Below the pieces are notes generated by a model. That model saw only the letters and a program-made list of their open reading frames with translations, made no database searches and was not told where the DNA came from. Shown here in pieces: positions 22,325-29,305 of a stretch of DNA of 29,305 nt. The DNA comes from CAYXRK01 sp964467615 (GTDB taxonomy: Bacteria > Hydrogenedentota > Hydrogenedentia > Hydrogenedentales > GCA-2746185). Every line of letters starts with the position of its first letter. Within the stretch, counting starts at the first letter, position 1. The translations under genes were made by a program, and so were the position numbers. The stretch is taken from contig CAYXRK010000040.1 in assembly GCA_964467615.1 (NCBI GenBank), forward strand, positions 1 to 29,305, given 5' to 3'.

Positions 22325-24811
22325 ATGCTTTCGCATTCCTTGGAGTCGGCGTCCAAATGTTCGAGCGCCACGCTACCCCGGCCACCACGCGCGTTGACAT
22401 GTCTGTTGCTCTGCGCTGCATCGGTGTCCGCGCAACACGACCTGGATTGGGCGAGGACCATTCAGCCCGCCACAGCCGCTGACGGGGCCGACGCATTTGT
22501 GGTGAACCCTGGGTTGAACGGTCAGACGGTTGTGGGCGGCGATTTCCGAGGATCGGCTGATCTTGACCCCGGTCCCGCGGCGATGTCGGTATCCGGCGCT
22601 GGCGGTTCCGACGGCGGATACATCATCACCTTGGACGCGACGGGTGCTCTGGTACGCGCGGCAACGATCGATGGCCCGGGAGACGACTCAGTGTTCGGAC
22701 TCGCGGTCAGCGGGGACGGCAGCCTCTACGCGGCAGGCTCTTTCGAGTCGACCGTCGATGCTGACAATGGACCGGGCATCGCTCAACTCCTCTCGTTAGG
22801 CGGCAGCGATGGTTTCGTCGTGAAGTACGACCCTAGTGGCGCCATAGAGTGGACAAGAACTTTCGGAAGCGCGTTCGATTCTGAAAATGCGCACGATATA
22901 AAGGTTGCGCCCGGCGGCGACGTCGTCGTCATCGGCGACTACTTCGGGACCATCGACCTTGACGCCTCGAAAATAAATGTCTCTGCCCTGGGCGGTAGCG
23001 ACATTTACATCGTTCGGCTGCGTTTCGATGGTACTTTCGTGTGGGGAAAATCGATCGGCAGCGCATCGAACGAATTCTCGGTCTCCGTTGCAGTGGACGG
23101 GGCCGGCGACATCTACGTTTCGGGAGGATTTATCGGTACTGCCGACTTTGATCCAGACGCTGGCCTGCAGACGCTGACGCCCGCCGGTGGCGGTGACGGC
23201 TTCCTGCTCAAGTTGGATTCAGCGGGCAACTTTGTTTGGGTACGGCAGTTTGGCGGCGTCCTGAACGATATCACGACCCAAATCGCCCTCGATCTCGACG
23301 GTAATGTCTACGTTGGGGGATGGGTGAACGGTGAGGCGACCCTCGCCGGACAGAGCGTGACTGCGCGGGATGACGACGGATTTTTAGCGAAATTCGCTCC
23401 CGACGGAACTCTGCAGTGGACAGGCCTATTTGGTGGGCCTGGGACGGACATTGTGTACGGCGTGGCAGTCACCCCGCAAGATACGGTGTTTGTCACGGGA
23501 ACTATCCAAGACACCGTCGACTTGGATCCGACGTTGGGCACGTTTGAACACACCGTCGCCGGACTGGCCGACGGGTATCTGGCCAGTCTCGATACGGACC
23601 GAAATTTCATTAGCGCGGGCACATTTGGCGGCGCGGGTACGGACCAAGGCAAAGCGCTGGCCGCAGACGCAGACGACAACGTTTTCATTGCCGGTATCGT
23701 GAGGCCGCCGGGGGACGTTGATCCCGGCGAGGGTGCGTTCGTGGTGAACGGCCCCGATAGCTTTAACGGCTTAATTCTAAAACTGAAAGGCCCCGAGAGT
23801 GCGCCATCCACTCTTAGCATTTCCGGTAAAGTTGAGTCCGACTCCGGCGACGTACTCACCTGCGCGACGGTCCGCGCTGAGGGAATGGTGGATGGGGTTT
23901 TGGTTGCGCGGACGGCGGCCGTCAACGCGGATGGCACATACGAAATGCGGCGTCTTCCAACGTCGACCGATGGAACTTCGCCAACTTCGTATTCCGTCCA
24001 GGCATTTGCTCCGGGGTTCGTCTCCGAAATTGCCACCGTGGACCCCGCCGATTTCGGGGGTGGCGCAACGGCAACGCTCGATTTCCAACTCGCGCCGCAT
24101 ACCTTGACTCCGGAACAAGTGACCTCGGGAATCGTTGTCGACGAACAGAGCTTCGGCAGTTCCACGGTCGAAGTCACCCTCGCTGGCGCTCGCGTCGAGG
24201 CGTTGAGCGATGGGTTGCCCCTTGATCCCCCGGCATTTACGTTCACGTGTGCCGAGGGGCGTTTTGAATTGGCGCTGCCGGCGGGCAAGGGAGTGGGGGA
24301 CGTCGCCCTCCGCTTCTCCGCGCCGCAGTACAATGCGCAAGATGTCGCTCCGACTCCGGGCGGCGAGGCGCTCAACATTGTAATGGTTCCGAAGTTTGCC
24401 TTCGCCAAATCTATCGCGGGCGCGGTGACTCGCGCGACCGACAGCAGCGGTATTTCCGGCGCGACGGTCACGGCCAACTTGCCGGGCGGCACGCTGGGAC
24501 TTTCCGTTGACACCGACTCGAGCGGTCTCTTTCAGATCACCGTGCCGGACAGCGGCGAGTATTTCGCAGAAGCTTCCGCCGCGGACCTCCCGCCGAAGTC
24601 CGGCATCACGGTCGTGAGCGACGCCTTCCCTGTCGGCCAGATCGATTTCGCGCTGGGTGAGGCGGGCGGCGGCGGGGGGGGTTGCGCGGCGAATGGAGCT
24701 AGGTCCAATTCGGCGAATGCCGCGGACGCGATGGTGTTGTCAGCCATAGCGGGCGCTCTGTTGTTCCGCCGTCGAGCACCACGCCCAAAGCGGGCCGTTT
24801 ACTCTTCGTAG
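22325..24811 (+). CDS. SBBP-repeat beta-propeller exoprotein with CarboxypepD_reg-like domains and C-terminal sorting tail
   Basis: This 828-residue exported protein starts at an ATG nine bases after GGAGG (22311-22315). A signal peptide ends near residue 38. About seven SBBP-type repeats follow (about 40-490), each with GG-DGF-VKLD-G--W-R-FGG and DIYV-GGF-GTADFDP phrases, forming a likely seven-bladed propeller. Next come two or three Ig-like carboxypeptidase-regulatory-type domains (about 497-775: ISGKVESDSGDV, SSTVEVTLAGARVEA, SIAGAVTRATDSSGISGATV). The C-terminus is a six-glycine run, Cys787, a hydrophobic stretch at 799-814 and RRR (815-817). That tripartite Cys-Gly/hydrophobic/basic tail resembles MYXO-CTERM-like sorting signals. 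It is probably a surface protein. Confidence 0.85.
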   Translation: MLSHSLESASKCSSATLPRPPRALTCLLLCAASVSAQHDLDWARTIQPATAADGADAFVVNPGLNGQTVVGGDFRGSADLDPGPAAMSVSGAGGSDGGYIITLDATGALVRAATIDGPGDDSVFGLAVSGDGSLYAAGSFESTVDADNGPGIAQLLSLGGSDGFVVKYDPSGAIEWTRTFGSAFDSENAHDIKVAPGGDVVVIGDYFGTIDLDASKINVSALGGSDIYIVRLRFDGTFVWGKSIGSASNEFSVSVAVDGAGDIYVSGGFIGTADFDPDAGLQTLTPAGGGDGFLLKLDSAGNFVWVRQFGGVLNDITTQIALDLDGNVYVGGWVNGEATLAGQSVTARDDDGFLAKFAPDGTLQWTGLFGGPGTDIVYGVAVTPQDTVFVTGTIQDTVDLDPTLGTFEHTVAGLADGYLASLDTDRNFISAGTFGGAGTDQGKALAADADDNVFIAGIVRPPGDVDPGEGAFVVNGPDSFNGLILKLKGPESAPSTLSISGKVESDSGDVLTCATVRAEGMVDGVLVARTAAVNADGTYEMRRLPTSTDGTSPTSYSVQAFAPGFVSEIATVDPADFGGGATATLDFQLAPHTLTPEQVTSGIVVDEQSFGSSTVEVTLAGARVEALSDGLPLDPPAFTFTCAEGRFELALPAGKGVGDVALRFSAPQYNAQDVAPTPGGEALNIVMVPKFAFAKSIAGAVTRATDSSGISGATVTANLPGGTLGLSVDTDSSGLFQITVPDSGEYFAEASAADLPPKSGITVVSDAFPVGQIDFALGEAGGGGGGCAANGARSNSANAADAMVLSAIAGALLFRRRAPRPKRAVYSS

Positions 24812-25563
24812 AAAACCCGCATCAGGAATAGGCCGCGCGCGGGAGCGGTGTAGCCGCAATACGGTCCAGCCGAAGCGAGATGCTTGGCAATAGTCGCTGT
24901 GTCCTTCTTGCCGCGCGCGATTTCCAATAGCGTTCCGGTGAGATTGCGAACCATTTTGTAGAGGAAGCCGTCTCCCTCGAATTCGATTCGCACGTGGGAA
25001 TCGTCATCGAGCGGCCCCACTACCGGGCCCGGTTTGATTTCGATGGTCCGCACTGTCCGAGTCGTCGTTGTCGCCTGCGACCCCGCTGCGGTAAACCCGG
25101 CGAAATCACGTCTGCCGATGATCTCGTTGGCCAACTCCGCAACGAGGTCCCAATCCACGCAGTGCGGATACCACAGCGCGTACCGGTGGCTGAACGGGTC
25201 GGGCTCGCGCGCGGTGCAGACGACGTAGGCGTAGCGCTTGCCCGTGGCGGAAGTGGTTGCGTGAAAGGTATCGTCCACCGCCTCGATCGATTCGATCCGG
25301 ATCTCGGGCCCCAGCATTTGTGAAAGGGAATGGCGCAGACCCTCAAGTGTCTTGGGGCCGCCCCAGCGGAACTGGATCGTCTGGCCCAGCGCGTGGACGC
25401 CGGCATCGGTCCGGCTCGCGCCGTTCACGACGACGCGCTCGCCCGCGATCCTCGTCAGCGCATCTTCAAGCGACCCCTGGACGGTTCGCTGGTCCGGCTG
25501 AATCTGCCAACCGGCGAAGTCAGTGCCGTCGTATCGGACCACGCCTTTGACGTTGATAGCCAT
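24799..25563 (-). CDS. truA: tRNA pseudouridine synthase A
   Basis: This 254-residue enzyme makes pseudouridine at positions 38-40 of tRNA. The catalytic Asp53 sits in ASRTDAGVHALGQ. Other hallmarks are YDGTDFAGWQIQP, SATGKRYAYVV, RRDFAGFTAAGS and GDGFLYKMVRNLTGTLLEIARGK. The ATG at 25563 lies 21 bases after the rlpA-like stop with no visible ribosome site, so translation may depend on coupling; an in-frame GTG is at 25581. Its 3' end overlaps the convergent exoprotein gene by 13 bases. Confidence 0.96.
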   Translation of the reverse strand: MAINVKGVVRYDGTDFAGWQIQPDQRTVQGSLEDALTRIAGERVVVNGASRTDAGVHALGQTIQFRWGGPKTLEGLRHSLSQMLGPEIRIESIEAVDDTFHATTSATGKRYAYVVCTAREPDPFSHRYALWYPHCVDWDLVAELANEIIGRRDFAGFTAAGSQATTTTRTVRTIEIKPGPVVGPLDDDSHVRIEFEGDGFLYKMVRNLTGTLLEIARGKKDTATIAKHLASAGPYCGYTAPARGLFLMRVFYEE

Positions 25564-25584
25564 CGGCGTAGTGTACCGCACGAA

Positions 25585-25977
25585 CTATTTCGGCCTGCCG
25601 AACTTGAGTACCTTGTACTTTACTGGAACGACACCGTCGCGAATCATATCCAGGCGTTCGGCGGATGCTTTCGACACATCGATTACGCGGCCTCGTACGT
25701 TGGGCCCGCGATCGTTGATGCGCACGGTAACTTCGCGCCCGTTTTTCTTGTTCGTCACCTGGACTTTCGAATCGAACGGGAGCGTGCGGTGCGCGGCGGT
25801 GAGCGCGTTCATGTCGTACGTCTCGCCCGAAGCAGTCTGCTTGCCGTGATACTGCTCGCCGTACCACGAGGCCATTCCCTCGCCTCGTTTGTCGCCCCAC
25901 CGGGCGGGATTCGAAGCACAGCCGGAAAACAAAAACACCGGAAGCACGATCAATACCGTGGCTCCGGTGCGTGTCAT
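25585..25977 (-). CDS. rlpA: RlpA-like septal lytic transglycosylase lipoprotein
   Basis: This 130-residue outer-membrane-type lipoprotein has the lipobox FSGC with Cys20. The double-psi beta-barrel domain follows: GMASWYGEQYHGKQTASGETYDM, AAHRTLPFDSKVQVTN, VTVRINDRGPNVRGRVIDVS. Glu52 and Asp89 match the catalytic pair of RlpA, which cleaves stem-free (denuded) glycan strands at the division septum. No SPOR domain is present, so it is the short form. It lies 15 bases after the FlgM-like gene and 21 bases before truA on the same strand. Confidence 0.9.
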   Translation of the reverse strand: MTRTGATVLIVLPVFLFSGCASNPARWGDKRGEGMASWYGEQYHGKQTASGETYDMNALTAAHRTLPFDSKVQVTNKKNGREVTVRINDRGPNVRGRVIDVSKASAERLDMIRDGVVPVKYKVLKFGRPK

Positions 25978-25992
25978 TGGTCGTCGATGCGT

Positions 25993-26292
25993 CTACAGAA
26001 GTTTGCTGATCCGGTCGGCAACAACGCCCGCGACGCTACGGCCCTGGTAGTCGCCGCGTTCGATCGCTGCGCGCGCCGCGGCCACCCGATCCGCCCGAAT
26101 GTCCGCTTGGCCCGCCACCGCTTGAAGCGTCTTTGCCGCGACTGTCGCCACAGCCTGCGCCTCATTGCTGATGACGACGTTGTCCGACGGTTCGCTGCCC
26201 CCCGAAGCGGCAGTACGCTCGCGTTCGCGGGGTTTCTCAGAACGTTCGGTGCGGGGACCTTGTATCCCGCCTAGGCCGTCAATGCCAACCAC
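25993..26292 (-). CDS. flgM: FlgM-like anti-sigma-28 factor
   Basis: This 99-residue protein begins at GTG 26292. The C-terminal half resembles FlgM: DNVVISNEAQAVA, then ADRVAAARAAIERGDYQ and AGVVADRIS, similar in order and spacing to Bacillus FlgM (DKIEISSAAKEM then EKIAQLKAQIESGSYQ). FlgM holds back the flagellar sigma factor FliA until the hook is finished. The N-terminus is disordered-looking, rich in charged residues, as in FlgM. No fliA or flagellar gene is in the window, so the assignment is by similarity only. It is the first gene of a probable flgM-rlpA-truA unit. Confidence 0.68.
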   Translation of the reverse strand: MVGIDGLGGIQGPRTERSEKPRERERTAASGGSEPSDNVVISNEAQAVATVAAKTLQAVAGQADIRADRVAAARAAIERGDYQGRSVAGVVADRISKLL

Positions 26293-26300
26293 GTTTGCTA

Positions 26301-26329
26301 AGTATACCTCAAAGGATCGCTTCCGATCC
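26301..26329 (-). promoter_or_regulatory. -10 box and hairpin upstream of the FlgM-like gene
   Basis: On the minus strand TATACT (26306-26301) ends eight bases before the GTG, so a leaderless or nearly leaderless transcript is likely. Directly upstream is a perfect inverted repeat GGATCG-CTTC-CGATCC (26314-26329), which may be an operator. No strong -35 was found. Confidence 0.45.
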
Positions 26330-26427
26330 GTCTCATCTACTCGATATATCGGCGGGGTCCGGCAGTTATTTAGGGCCGTGTCGGCACCGCAACAGAGTTC
26401 TCATTAAAAGCAGTACATTGAAGTCCA

Positions 26428-26484
26428 TTATGCTGTGTCAATGACCCCGCATTTGGTGTCGGCATCTACAATCAGGTAGGCGTT
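26428..26484 (-). pseudogene. possible short remnant of an MBL-fold hydrolase
   Basis: On the minus strand, partly overlapping the lptG stop in another frame, one frame reads NAYLIVDADTKCGVIDTA and then TAA. This resembles the first strand pair of metallo-beta-lactamase-fold proteins (NxYLI-D-xTKx-VIDTG). It is only 18 codons long and there is no start or continuation. The match may be chance. Confidence 0.25.
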
Positions 26485-27560
26485 CTTCGTAACAGCTCTA
26501 GTCCGACGAGGGCGAATACGATATTCGCGGACCATGCCCCGGCCGCAACTGGAATCCGGCCCATCGATCCCAATCCCTCGGCGAGCGAAAACACCAGGAG
26601 ATAGGCCAAACCGACCGCGATACTGACGCCCAGCCCGATCGCGACACCGCCGCGCCGAACGCGCAGCGCAAACGGCAGCGCGAGCAGCATCATGACGGCG
26701 CAAAGCACCGGCTTAGCAAAACGCGTTTGGTACGCCACCTCGAGCCGCGTGGTGGGAATTCCCCAGTCGCGCGCGATACCAATAGTCGCCGCCAAGTCCC
26801 CCGCCGACTTCGCCGCGCCGTCGTCCTCAAACGCGAACAAGCGATCCGGCGTCTCTCGAAGCGGGGCAGTCTCTTGTCGAATTCGGCGGTGTACGCCCGA
26901 CATGCCCTCCTTGGAATTGAACGTCGACCAAATGCCGTCCTCAATGATCCATTCCAAGCGCGAAGGGTTCCAGTAGATACGTTTCGCGCGAATCTGTTGC
27001 GATTCACCGCCGGTCGTTCCCAACATTAAGACGTCTTCGCCGGACAGCGCGCGCCGGTTGAACTTCATTACGTGGCAGTCCCAATCGCCGGGCAGGTTGG
27101 TCCAGCTGACGCCGTGTCGGGGCACGGCGCCGGAGGTGACTAGGTAGAGCTCTTCAATTTCCTGAGACCGCGCGGCAGCCGCGACGCCCAGTGTCTGGCT
27201 AAACACGAATACCATCGCGGTCACGGCCACGCCGCACGCCACGGGCCACGCCGCGATTCTGCGCAAGCTCACACCCGATGCCAACAATGCGGTCAACTCA
27301 TTCCGTTGGGCCGCACCGCCCAATACGGCCAAGCCCGTGACCAGTACGGCGAGCGCGGCGAGCGGCTGCTCGTATAACACGACGGGCGTCGACACCGCAT
27401 AGTATTCCGCGACCACGCTCCACGGAACGCCCTTGCTCATGATCGTGCCGCTTCGGTGCGTTACGAGATCCACCGCAACGTAGAGTCCCGCCAAGGCGAG
27501 AAGCGAGCGCACGAACGTGACGGCAAGGCGCCGGACGATAAATCGGTCATACAACGTCAT
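26472..27560 (-). CDS. lptG: LptG/LptF-family LPS export permease, second paralogue
   Basis: This 362-residue inner-membrane permease belongs to the YjgP/YjgQ family. Three N-terminal helices (DRFIVRRLAVTFVRSLLALAGLYVAVDLV and two more, ending near residue 115) are followed by a periplasmic beta-jellyroll domain (about 120-270) and three C-terminal helices (KPVLCAVMMLLALPFALRVRRGGVAIGLG and two more). With LptB, LptF and LptG it extracts lipopolysaccharide from the inner membrane. The ATG at 27560 overlaps the preceding lptF-like stop as ATGA. Naming of F versus G is by gene order and the NELTALLASGVSLRRIAAWP motif, so it is tentative. Confidence 0.85.
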   Translation of the reverse strand: MTLYDRFIVRRLAVTFVRSLLALAGLYVAVDLVTHRSGTIMSKGVPWSVVAEYYAVSTPVVLYEQPLAALAVLVTGLAVLGGAAQRNELTALLASGVSLRRIAAWPVACGVAVTAMVFVFSQTLGVAAAARSQEIEELYLVTSGAVPRHGVSWTNLPGDWDCHVMKFNRRALSGEDVLMLGTTGGESQQIRAKRIYWNPSRLEWIIEDGIWSTFNSKEGMSGVHRRIRQETAPLRETPDRLFAFEDDGAAKSAGDLAATIGIARDWGIPTTRLEVAYQTRFAKPVLCAVMMLLALPFALRVRRGGVAIGLGVSIAVGLAYLLVFSLAEGLGSMGRIPVAAGAWSANIVFALVGLELLRRTPT

Positions 27561-28651
27561 ATGCGATCGATGCGCCACATCAACACCCCGCCGGCCAACA
27601 TCAGTGCGAGATTCGGCACCCACGCGTTGACGATATGCGTCGTCAACGAGCGAGCGACGGGCGGCTCCATCAGAACACTCAGCCCGTAGTAGACGACGAA
27701 CACGGCGAATCCGGCCGCAAACATGAATGATCGGCCCGAGCGGCGGGCACGGGCGCCCAACGGCGCCGCGGCAAGCGACACGGCCAACGACGCGAAGGGC
27801 ATCGCTAGACGCGAGGCAATCTCGGAACGCTCTTTGCGCAGTTCTTCTTTCGTCCTTCCCGATTTCGATGATTCATATTCGGTGGCAAGGCCGGACTCCG
27901 TCGCAAAAAGTTGGGCCAGGCTCCGCGCCTTACGCGCCCCGCGGACTGGAATGGCAGGAGGCCGCTGGATCGAAAGCGTCGTCTCGTCGAACGAGGCAGA
28001 CATCAAGTCGGGCGTCAGCCAACGCCCGTCCGTCAAGCGCAGCTCGGATCGGCCACTTTCAGCGGACAGTCTAGCGGACGCCGCCCGAAATACCGAGGCC
28101 CCGCCTTTCGCTTCGGGCCGAACGAGTACCAGGTCGTACAACGTCAGGGTCTCGGGGTCCTTGCGGGCGAAGTAAACACGCACATCTCCGTACTGATGCA
28201 TCACGCCAGGCGCGAGCATGTCGATGGTCGCGCGTTGCGGGAGCTCGCTGTAGATAAGGTCGAACGCGCGGGCGATGGTCCACGGTTGGAGGACATCTTG
28301 AACGGCGAACGAGAGAGCGCTGACGATCGCTCCCAATGCGATTACCGGCGCGACAACCCTCTTCAACGGGACGCCCGCCGCCATCATGGCCACTATTTCG
28401 GACCGCTGGGCGAGGCGGCTAAACGCCATGATGATGCCGAGCAGTAGCGTCATCGGGAACACAATCGTAATGAGGCTCGGCAGAAGCAGAATTGAAAGCC
28501 GCGAAACGTCACCTACCGTGATCAATTCCACCGGCATTTCTTTCGAGTACTGCGAGATTCGGATTCCCGCGGAAACAAACGTGACTGCCGCCAACGCCGT
28601 CAGCGTAGGCGCTAGAATGCGGCCGAGCGTATATTTGTCCAGTCGTTTCAT
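27557..28651 (-). CDS. lptF: LptF/LptG-family LPS export permease, first paralogue
   Basis: This 364-residue permease opens with KRLDKYTLGRILAPTLTALAAVTFV. The first membrane bundle contains SRLAQRSEIVAMMAAGVPLKRVVAPV, a periplasmic beta domain follows at about 130-240, and the last helices contain RLAMPFASLAVSLAAAPLGARARRSGRS, typical of LptF/G C-termini. It partners the overlapping downstream gene. The ATG at 28651 has no clear ribosome site but TATACT (28671-28666 on the minus strand) lies 14 bases upstream, so a short-leader transcript is possible; the frame is open to 28723. It is divergent from the nuclease-domain gene. Confidence 0.9.
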   Translation of the reverse strand: MKRLDKYTLGRILAPTLTALAAVTFVSAGIRISQYSKEMPVELITVGDVSRLSILLLPSLITIVFPMTLLLGIIMAFSRLAQRSEIVAMMAAGVPLKRVVAPVIALGAIVSALSFAVQDVLQPWTIARAFDLIYSELPQRATIDMLAPGVMHQYGDVRVYFARKDPETLTLYDLVLVRPEAKGGASVFRAASARLSAESGRSELRLTDGRWLTPDLMSASFDETTLSIQRPPAIPVRGARKARSLAQLFATESGLATEYESSKSGRTKEELRKERSEIASRLAMPFASLAVSLAAAPLGARARRSGRSFMFAAGFAVFVVYYGLSVLMEPPVARSLTTHIVNAWVPNLALMLAGGVLMWRIDRI

Positions 28652-28727
28652 CGCGGCGACCAGGGAGTATAACGGACGCCCCGTCGTCACAACGTTTTCG
28701 TGTTCGCACCCACGCGGGGGCACGCTC

Positions 28728-28747
28728 TATAATCCGCTGATAAGGAG
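28728..28747 (+). promoter_or_regulatory. TATAAT and ribosome site of the BFN gene
   Basis: A perfect TATAAT (28728-28733) is followed by AAGGAG (28742-28747), seven bases before the ATG at 28755. A weak TTCGCA (28703-28708) is 19 bases upstream of the -10. The leader would be about 15 bases. Confidence 0.5.
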
Positions 28748-28754
28748 CGCACCG

Positions 28755-29213
28755 ATGGTCGCCGTCGAAATCTTGGGTGTAAGCGAAGGGCTGAATCACC
28801 ACGTCGTGCTTTTGAGGCACGAGGATCGCGTCCTTCCAATCGTGGTCGGGGTGCCCGAGGCCCAAGCCATTCACATCGGGTTGACGAAAGAGAAGCCCGG
28901 CAGGCCCATGACGCATGACTTGCTCTGCAACGTACTCGCCGGGCTCAACGGCACCCTCGAATCGGTCACCATCTACAAGCTCGAGAACGAGACCTTCTTC
29001 GCCCACCTCAACGTGGAGCAACGCTCGAGTGACGGCGAAATCGAGCAAATTCTCCGGGTAGACTCCCGACCTAGCGACGGAATCGCGGTCGCCGTGCGCG
29101 TCGGCTGTCCCGTCTACGTCGCGGAAGAAGTGATGGACCAAGCCGCGCAAGACATGGCGATTCTCCCTTCCGACGACGACAGCGATGAAGACAGCGACGA
29201 TTCCGACGATTGA
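28755..29213 (+). CDS. bifunctional nuclease family (DUF151/BFN) protein
   Basis: This 152-residue protein has a full DUF151 domain: VEILGVSEGLNHHVVLLRHED, RVLPIVVGVPEAQAIHIGL, RPMTHDLLCNVLAGL, TIYKLENETFFAHLNVE and DSRPSDGIAVAVRVGCPVYVAEEVMD. A very acidic C-terminal tail (SDDDSDEDSDDSDD) follows the domain. Family members include proteins reported to have RNase and DNase activity in plants, but the bacterial role is unclear. The ATG at 28755 is set by AAGGAG seven bases upstream; a longer open frame to 28386 is antisense to lptF. It is transcribed away from lptFG. Confidence 0.9.
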   Translation: MVAVEILGVSEGLNHHVVLLRHEDRVLPIVVGVPEAQAIHIGLTKEKPGRPMTHDLLCNVLAGLNGTLESVTIYKLENETFFAHLNVEQRSSDGEIEQILRVDSRPSDGIAVAVRVGCPVYVAEEVMDQAAQDMAILPSDDDSDEDSDDSDD

Positions 29214-29305
29214 CGAAGCGAGTTCGGACCTGACTTCTGCCTACTGACCGCGGTGCCGGGATACTGCATGTCCGCCGAATATCATCTCGAAAACAAAGAC
29301 CTTAG

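Noticed and set aside
22530..24000. SBBP repeats considered as a DNA-level tandem repeat array
   Set aside because: The repeats are conserved at protein level only; the nucleotide sequences differ too much to be a recent tandem array or CRISPR-like structure.
23308..24513. 401-codon minus-strand frame opposite the SBBP exoprotein
   Set aside because: It is Ser/Pro/Thr-rich and has no motif, while the plus strand carries a signal peptide, repeats and a sorting tail.
28386..28754. Upstream extension of the BFN gene frame
   Set aside because: It is antisense to lptF, while a TATAAT and AAGGAG precede the ATG at 28755 where the domain begins.

Overview
The window is high-GC DNA from a diderm bacterium. 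Paralogous LptF/LptG permeases (LPS export) and an RlpA-type lipoprotein indicate an outer membrane. The DUF1080 protein, a cohesin-like surface protein, an SBBP-repeat exoprotein with a Cys-containing C-terminal sorting tail, a GH42-like secreted protein and several toxin-antitoxin remnants suggest a large environmental genome of the Hydrogenedentota/Planctomycetes kind. That placement is inference. The run of ten Ns at 12259-12268 shows that this is a scaffolded, probably metagenome-derived, assembly. No rRNA, tRNA, CRISPR array or intact insertion sequence was seen.

Layout. 1-4554: a three-gene operon for an ABC-2 type exporter (membrane protein truncated at the window edge, ATPase, permease), joined by 1- to 10-base overlaps. 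4596-5287: a VapBC toxin-antitoxin pair with a palindromic operator over its -10 box. 5297-7294: a secreted DUF1080 protein and a membrane-anchored cohesin-like protein. 7350-8578: a possible quinoprotein gene fragment and an SGNH hydrolase whose N-terminal membrane segment is open but has no normal start codon. 8759-11685: an OPT-family transporter and an orphan PAS histidine kinase. 11686-12982 (minus strand): hicB, a hicA interrupted by an in-frame TGA, an archaeal-type IMP cyclohydrolase (purO) split by the assembly gap, and a truncated AAA+ ATPase, all tightly coupled. 13038-16805 (minus): a 2-hydroxyacid dehydrogenase, a sugar isomerase/epimerase-like protein, a solo DUF2442 protein and 6-phosphogluconate dehydrogenase, which look like carbohydrate metabolism. 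16831-18895 (minus): a histidine-phosphatase-fold protein and an acyl-CoA dehydrogenase. 19088-20348 (plus): a secreted esterase and tsaE (t6A tRNA modification). 20318-24811: a GH42-like secreted protein and the large SBBP-repeat exoprotein. 24799-26292 (minus): FlgM-like, rlpA and truA. 26472-28651 (minus): lptF-lptG, divergent from a bifunctional-nuclease-domain gene (28755-29213).

The most notable features are concentrated at 11.7-13.0 kb. The base-composition skew of the plus strand switches from C-rich to G-rich near 11.69 kb whatever the gene orientation, and it does so exactly where the AAA+ ATPase gene is cut off. This points to an inversion or deletion breakpoint, or to an assembly join. 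Just upstream lie the nonsense-interrupted hicA, the coupled purO and the N gap. No complete new defence or mobile system can be supported. The best leads are the purO/AAA/hicBA block, the sorting tail of the SBBP protein, the start-less SGNH protein and the orphan FlgM.
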